A stretch of 64,000 bases of DNA from Pilatotrama ljubarskyi (Eukaryota; Basidiomycota; Agaricomycetes; Polyporales; Polyporaceae): assembly GCA_022385805.1 (NCBI GenBank), contig MU277687.1:425059-489058 (forward strand), in the 5' to 3' direction. Each line of letters opens with the position of its first letter. Position 1 is the first letter of the stretch. Of this stretch, positions 58,528 to 64,000 are shown one piece after another. The notes below the pieces were generated by a model. That model was not told the DNA's origin and made no database searches. It was given only the letters and a program-made list of their open reading frames with translations. A program made the translations under genes and the position numbers.

Positions 58528-58810
58528 TCTTGTCGTCGGGGGAGGGGGGTGTATGCTCACCAGTTCCGTGCAGGGGGTACTTATGGCGTCTGCTTGCAAG
58601 ACGCTATTCCACATACAACAAATGAGCAGCGCGAAGATCATGATGAAGGAGTGGAAGGCGGCTTAGTGTGCTCACCGGATAGTGCACTTTGTCAGGCTGA
58701 GTCCTTTGCGCATTCAGACGAGTGGCTCTGACTCATCTGGCGACTTGGGTCGACTGACAGATGCGAGCAAACAGGGATATGTAAAGGCCCTACGGCGCTG
58801 GATTTGCTGT

Positions 58811-59864
58811 CTACAATGGAGCATCGCTCCCATGGATGCGTAGCCGGTAGAGACATATTGAGTTACTGCCCCAGTTGTCGAGGATCTCCAAGACGAATAT
58901 GCCGAAATACATACGTGACTCGACTATGCGTGGATCGATCTGAAAAGTTTGGATATGCAGGGCCGCGTAGATGTCGTACGTGAAGTTCGCCAGGAGCGCG
59001 TAAGTATCCGTGTCTGACCTCACGGATGGTCCAGAACGGGCTGCAGCGTCGGGGCATGGCTGTTGACACGCCTGCTGCATGTCATGGTGACGTCCGTGGT
59101 TTACTGCGCCCTCCACGACTCCCCAAAGGAGAATGCGACGTGGTGCTTGGCCAATGTCTGTGGCGATCTCGAGGGGAATGTGGTCAATCGTGACATTTGT
59201 GGGATAAATGAGGCGGTCAAGGACGACGGCCAACTGCGAAGGCATATGCAGACTTAGCCAGCAGTTTCCTATGTGGATATCCTCGGAGAGGGCTACTTCT
59301 GGTGGATGGTGTTGGTGCGGAGACTCAGCGGGGGTGGACTCTGATTGATTCGTGGTGAGCGGGGACCAGACTCGGCCGCCGTCTACGTGAAGCGCATAGT
59401 CTCGGAGTCTGACTGGACCCCGGAGGGCAGCGACATATGCGTGATTGATTTGCTCCTGCACCGAGTCGGAAATGCATCTGTCCTGCAAAGGACAGGCCCT
59501 GATCTGTAGACTCCATCGACCCGCGATCTCCATGGACCAGGTGAGCTCGAGGGGCTCGAGGCTTGAGCGCGATACGAGAAGGTATGCGAGGACTGCCAGG
59601 CTGAACGGTAGCAGCATGAAGAAAGAAGGAGATGTGAGGACGGGCCATGCATGGCCGAGTTCGCCGCGATTATGCGCTCGCGCGAATCGCTGGACGCGCG
59701 GGTCTTCTACTGCATGGCTTGGTTCTGGACGAGTGCCCCGGGTAGGCAGTGTTTGAGTCAGTCGCGACGAAACCTGTGAGCGTCGGGTACATACTGGATG
59801 CAGCCTCCTCATATATGAAGCGATTTGCAAAGGGGTCCGTTGGAGCTGGTTCTGGCTGAGACAT
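58811..59864 (-). CDS. Compact SUN-domain membrane protein
   Basis: SUN proteins sit in the inner nuclear membrane or ER and bridge to KASH partners. The start at 59864 reads MSQPEPAPTDPFANRFIYEE, and an intron with a CTGAC branch site joins AAS to IEDPRVQRFARAHNRGE. A single membrane helix follows (SFFMLLPFSLAVLAYLLVSR). A short luminal linker leads to the SUN domain: YALHVDGGRVWSPLTT, DIHIGNCWLSLHMPSQLAVV, LIYPTNVTIDHIPLEI, APRRILLWGVVEG, YALLANFTYDIYAALHIQTF and LEILDNWGSNSICLYRLRIH. The GxCW, IxPxxxTIDH, FxYD, IQTF, NWG and CLYRxRIHG landmarks are all present. About 310 residues with no long coiled coil, so it is smaller than Sad1-type proteins. Confidence 0.85.
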
Positions 59865-60141
59865 CAAAGGGAGGCACTGTAGGGATAGCGAGCTGTCGCA
59901 GGCAGCGTAACAGCAGGCTGGAGTCCGAGTAAAGTAAGAAGAGTCCCACCGGCCGAGCGTTGGTACGGCGCATCACTTCTTGACGCCGACGACTCCAAGC
60001 CATTTGGGCGCCAATGCGAGGTACTCCGAGTCCTTTGTCTCTCACCTCGGTAACGTCCGAGACTCTCCTCAGCGGCATGGGCTACCACGAAGTGCGAGCG
60101 ACAGCGTCGCCACTCGGGACCCTCGACTCTAGGACAACAGC

Positions 60142-61681
60142 ATGCCTCTCCGCTACGAGGAGTTAGGACGACTGACAAGAGGCCATACCGGAGGCGTTGC
60201 GGCGGTAGCGTTTAGCTACAGAGGTACTTACATTGTCACAGCCGGAGTCCAGGACTGCACTGTGTACGTCTGGCGCGTCGCCGACCAGAAACTCTTGCAC
60301 ACGTACACATCTTCCTCGGCCATCCTGTCCTTAGCGTGGTACGCGGAGAGCGAGGACACATTTCTATGTGGCACGCATGGGGGATCGATTGCCTCCATCT
60401 CCCTCCGTCCGGTATGCTGTTCACCCTTTCGCTTGCATTCGTCGCTTTGCTAACCATCGCTATAGCATGATCTGAACCTGGGCGGCTTCTGGGCACATCG
60501 CTTCCCGATCGAACATCTCAAAGTGAGAGGAAAGTGGCTTGCCTCGGGAGCCACCCAAGAAGTCGCCATATGGCAGTTGAAGCATGGTGAGTAGAGGGTT
60601 CGCAACTCCTGGCCTCGTCGTCTCAATCCTTCCAGATACATGGGTGCACGTTGTCGACCTCCCGGAGCCTCCTCATAGCTCTCTCAATGACAACCGCGAG
60701 GTGCTGGTCACCGGCATACACTGGACGAAGTCTGGGACTCATCCATCGCTCTTGCTTGTCACCTTCATGTTCCATGGAATCAGGTCGGTTCGTTGTGCGA
60801 TTGCACAATGGTTTCTGTGTCTCACGAGTATCCACAGCATCTTTGACGGCAACACCTGGTCCGCGGTCCGACACATTCCACTTCAGGGACCCATGTAAGC
60901 GGACTACTGGTATCACGCGCGAGCGAACATTCATTTGTAGCCCAACAATTCAGTGCGTACGCAAGTATTAGTCCAGACGGCACTACCATCGCCATCTCCA
61001 ATATGGTTTCCGGTTTCGATTTGTATGACTTGACGTCGCAGGCGGCACTCAGGTCGTTCACTCACCCGGTGACCACTCTCCGTGCAGTGCCCGTGCTCTT
61101 CGTTCACGGCGGCCATGCTCTCCTCGGAGGTAGTACGGTAGGGAAGGTCCATCTGTGGGATGTGCACAACGGTCTGCTACATCAGACATTGCCTCTTGGC
61201 TGTAAGCTGCGCTACGGTCCCGTCGCTCAGACGCCGATGACTAGCTGAAATCCACCTGCTTGATAGCTGATAACGCAGTTATGGCAATCGCGGTGCGTTC
61301 AGAACAGTGCTTGTATTATCACGGTTACTCAACCCATGACCAGGCCAACTACGATCCATCGCGTGACCGTTTCCTCATCGCGACGGGGATCACTAACACT
61401 AGCGCACTCCCGTATGTGGTGATATGGGTAGCCCGTCAGTAGTTCTCTCACTACCGACTGCTGAAGCTCATGAACAATGCTCAGGGGAATCCGGCTATCG
61501 TGGGGAGCTTGTCCGGACGAGGAACCTCATAGCCCATACTTCGGTGCGTGTCAGATGCGCCCTTGGCCCCTTTCCCTCCGGACAGCCCTACTGACGTGGT
61601 CCGCAGTATGCCCTTCTGGTCGTGGCGGCAGTCTCCGTAGGCTTGGCTTGGTATATCTCTGAATACAGCAGCGCGTCATAG
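60142..61681 (+). CDS. WD40-repeat protein with a C-terminal membrane helix
   Basis: The start at 60142 reads MPLRYEELGRLTRGHTGGVA. The first WD40 blades are AVAFSYRGTYIVTAGVQDCT with VYVWRV, SAILSLAWYAESEDTFLCGT, and VRGKWLASGATQEVAIWQL. Later blades include GIHWTKSGTHPSLLLVTFM, AYASISPDGTTIAISNMVSG with FDLYDL, and GHALLGGSTVGKVHLWDVHN. After several introns, VVIWVARESGYRGELVRTRN joins over a last intron to YALLVVAAVSVGLAWYISEY, a single hydrophobic helix just before the stop at 61679-61681. So the propeller is likely tail-anchored, with the blades cytosolic. At least six exons; the exon after 61200 is short and approximate. Its start is 277 bp from that of the divergent SUN gene. Function unknown. 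Confidence 0.75.
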
Positions 61682-62038
61682 AGCTCCAAGGCTAGGAGAT
61701 CACCCGAAGGCCTTGAAGCTTGCAGTGTCTGGAGTGTATTGAATGTCTTTGTTTATACCCACCCTTTGCGCTTGGATAGGATCCTTCAGGCATGTGCGTG
61801 GCGCGCGTAGGCGTGACGAATTGGCGCGACTAACAGCGCTCACAATACGTGCGAGCCATCTCGATTATGTCAGTCGACACTGAGCGGAATATGCAGGCTC
61901 GGGCACGGTGCGCAATCCTCTCTCTCACAATCACAAAGCCCTTTGTCTACTCGGACATAGGTAGCGCAGCCATACTGGACAATGTGAAGCGAAATTTCTC
62001 TCCCCTGTGCCACACCCTAGCACTCGCCGTTCTGTGAT
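61682..62038. other. Intergenic, no gene seen
   Basis: This short intergenic region lies between two genes of the same strand. No feature was recognised. Confidence 0.4.
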
Positions 62039-62777
62039 ATGTCCGTCCTCAGGTGAGTGTACCCACCCGGCCTCAACAGTCTGACTAACGTCCTCCGTAC
62101 AGCGAGCCCCTCATCGCCTTTGCTAATGGCAACTCTATGGTGGCCATAGAGGCTCAGATATCAGGTGCAGAGCTACGGGGGCTTGCGTGGATTCCCGTCC
62201 ATACGGTATTGGCTATGATCGCCCCCGGTTTGCGTAAGTCGTCATTCGTCCTACATAGGCTCAAGTTTACTCAGTTGCGACAGATGGTCTCGTCATGAGC
62301 CGGATTGTGGCCAAAGACGGTCGAGGAACGAACCTCTGCGCCTCTCAGCCGGTAGCCATCAACTCTATCCTCATCGCTGCTGATACCATCGTTGCTACAG
62401 AAGAGGTACGGACGTCTCCCTGAAGCGACCCCTGATAACACTATCTCATCCGATTCCTGGCCTAGGTCACTCGGACTGTGTCTTTCCTGGATGGGAGCGG
62501 CGGTACGGCATGGCATAGATTTCATGTACGATTCCACACGGTACGCGACTACTGGAACTTCGTCAGAGCTATCGCGGACGCCAAGGGCAAGGCGGAGGAA
62601 CATCATACCGACATTCATGCTGCCTTCGACAAGGTCCTCGATGCCTTCCCTCGTATTGTCAAAGCTGAGAGTGACGACAGCTTCGAGAAGGACGATGATT
62701 GTACGTGACAGTCTACCTCATCGCTCGAAAACTGATGCGATGTCAATCTAGTCTCTGAGTTCTCCGCTGATCATTGA
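62039..62777 (+). CDS. Hypothetical protein, function unknown
   Basis: The start at 62039 gives MSVL, spliced over a 50 nt intron to SEPLIAFANGNSMVAIEAQI. The next exons encode LRGLAWIPVHTVLAMIAPGL, GLVMSRIVAKDGRGTNLCAS, QPVAINSILIAADTIVATEE and VTRTVSFLDGSGGTAWHRFH. A charged helical segment follows (VRDYWNFVRAIADAKGKAEE, HHTDIHAAFDKVLDAFPRIV), and a last small exon ends EFSADH at 62777. About 170-190 residues, a beta-rich front and a helical back. Exon borders near 62165-62235 are uncertain. No known domain was recognised. Confidence 0.55.
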
Positions 62778-63408
62778 ATCCTGTTACGTTTGGCTTTGCG
62801 GTGTATCATAGCAAGTGTTCGCATGAATGAATTCCCCTGAAATATCTATCGTCTTCGAACTGCAAGGGGCCTTCTCCATGATGGACGGGCGTTCCGATAC
62901 CTTGTCAGGTGCCCCTGCAAGGCAGAGAAGGCTGGGCGCCAGCGAGCGCGCCCCCATGTCATTAGCCCTGATACATAAATGATGACGCCAAGGCACTTCA
63001 AGTTCAGCTAGGCGCAAAGCGTAACAGGATGGTCCGGGAAAGCCGCCGTCGGGAGACCGCTCGCTCCCAGCGTTCAGGTTTACATCTTGCTCTACGCTGT
63101 AATCGCTTACTCTCAGTGCGACAGCAGATGCATTTCTTCGCTTGCTGTGCCTCACCGCTCGAGGATTTGGGCAAGGTGCGATCGCGGACTATGCACGTTT
63201 TCGACCATCTATGCTAAGAAGCCGTTGCTCCATCGCGCTAGTGCATCTCCTTCCCGAGCCACGAGTTGTTCCCGACGGACGCGTGGCCCGTGTGCTCGGC
63301 TTGCCCCAGCACAGTATCCCACGCCCGCTTGATAAGTACAGGACAGCTGCGCGAAGCTGGGATCGCCTGCTCGTCCTCCCCTAGTGGCAACTTGCCTAAC
63401 TCTGAGAC
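62778..63408. other. Intergenic, no gene seen
   Basis: Frames are short and lack motifs. It is presumed to contain the promoter of the final gene. Confidence 0.4.
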
Positions 63409-64000
63409 ATGTCTGCTCCAGGCCTCGTACCTTTTGCCGATGCCTTGGCCGCGATCAGTGCACAGCGAGAAGCGATGGAAGCTCTTCAAGCGCAGTTAGT
63501 TCTTCAGGTCAGGATGTGGGTGGCATCCTTCTCACTGCGCCTTGAGATATCAAAGCTGACATTCATAGGTCTCTGCGCCCTCTCGGGCTCGGCAACGACC
63601 CGAAGGAATGGCATAGCACTGTACATGCCGCCATGACCGCCATGAACCGCGATTATCGCCGGCAGGCTAAGGTCGCCATTGTCGAGAACGGCCAAAGGAT
63701 CCGTAAAATGATAGGTACGGACGCGCTCATCGTCAGCGTTCTGGAGGTCGTGAAGATGTACACGAAGGCAGAGAAAATGCATGAAAGGGTGAGTGTGTCT
63801 AAGCGATCATGCTAGAGTGCATCAGGTCATTCTCCTCCAGTTCAAAACCTTTTACGCCGCTCAGAAGGAACGGTTGACGCCTGGGGAGAGCATCTGGTAC
63901 CAGGAAGGTCTGGGAAGCCTGGAGAGCTCCATGAAAGCCTTTGAAGACATGCTTGCCGATACCCGGAAGCGGCTGGTCACATTCACCGCTGCGTTCCGTA
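63409..64000 (+). CDS. Hypothetical helical protein, cut by the window edge
   Basis: The start at 63409 reads MSAPGLVPFADALAAISAQR followed by EAMEALQAQ. Splicing from a GTTAGT donor near 63495 to an acceptor near 63569 gives LRPLGLGNDPKEWHSTVHAA. The protein continues as MNRDYRRQAKVAIVENGQRI, IGTDALIVSVLEVVKMYTKA and EKMHER. After one more intron it reads FKTFYAAQKERLTPGESIWY, SMKAFEDMLADTRKRLVTFT, and runs out of the window. It is mostly amphipathic helix with possible coiled coil and no catalytic motif. It is the 5' part of a gene and was not recognised. Confidence 0.55.

Overview
This window is nuclear DNA from a filamentous basidiomycete, most likely an Agaricomycete. Genes are compact and cut by many 45-90 nt GT-AG introns, several with a visible CTGAC-type branch point. 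Gene order alternates freely between strands. Protein types include an SRP9-type subunit, a KIN4-type kinase and a TIR transposon with a basidiomycete-style Myb-like partner. All exon models were built by eye from open frames, splice signals and family conservation.

Layout. 1-7 kb: 3' end of the GPI ethanolamine-phosphate transferase MCD4, a 2-oxodicarboxylate carrier, SRP9 and a DAO-type FAD oxidoreductase. 7-11 kb: a KIN4-like kinase. 11.36-15.52 kb: a complete PIF/Harbinger-type DNA transposon with terminal inverted repeats, an ACT target duplication, a DDE transposase and a Myb-like accessory gene. 16-23.4 kb: a short-chain dehydrogenase, an OTU deubiquitinase, an unknown gene and a UBE2S-type ubiquitin-conjugating enzyme. 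24.6-35 kb: an NAD(P)-dependent reductase, adenylosuccinate lyase, a small serine-rich protein, a Rom2-like PH-CNH protein with no DH domain, and a gene carrying an integrase-type zinc finger. 35.5-42.1 kb: a GPI-anchored cysteine-rich protein, then the citrate carrier CTP1, HEM4, ATP synthase subunit h and the F1-ATPase inhibitor. 42.6-48.1 kb: an AKR7-type aldo-keto reductase array (one dead copy, two apparently whole). 48.5-52.8 kb: the mitochondrial RNA polymerase RPO41. 52.8-55.3 kb: a gene-poor stretch with a 298 bp tandem repeat. 55.3-64 kb: an unknown gene, a compact SUN-domain protein, a WD40 protein with a C-terminal membrane helix, and two unrecognised genes, the last cut by the window edge.

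How the genes relate. Mitochondrial functions are concentrated between 37.8 and 52.8 kb (CTP1, HEM4, ATP14, INH1, RPO41), and two pairs there are divergent with short shared promoters. ATP14/INH1 is notable because both products act on the same F1Fo ATP synthase. Otherwise this is ordinary gene-dense fungal chromosome interrupted by one fresh-looking DNA transposon, one tandem-duplication array and one GC-rich repeat block. The strongest second-look items are the intact Harbinger element with its subterminal motif and hairpin, the DH-less RhoGEF-like gene, the conserved APC/C-docking tail on the E2, and the charged insert near the C-terminus of RPO41.
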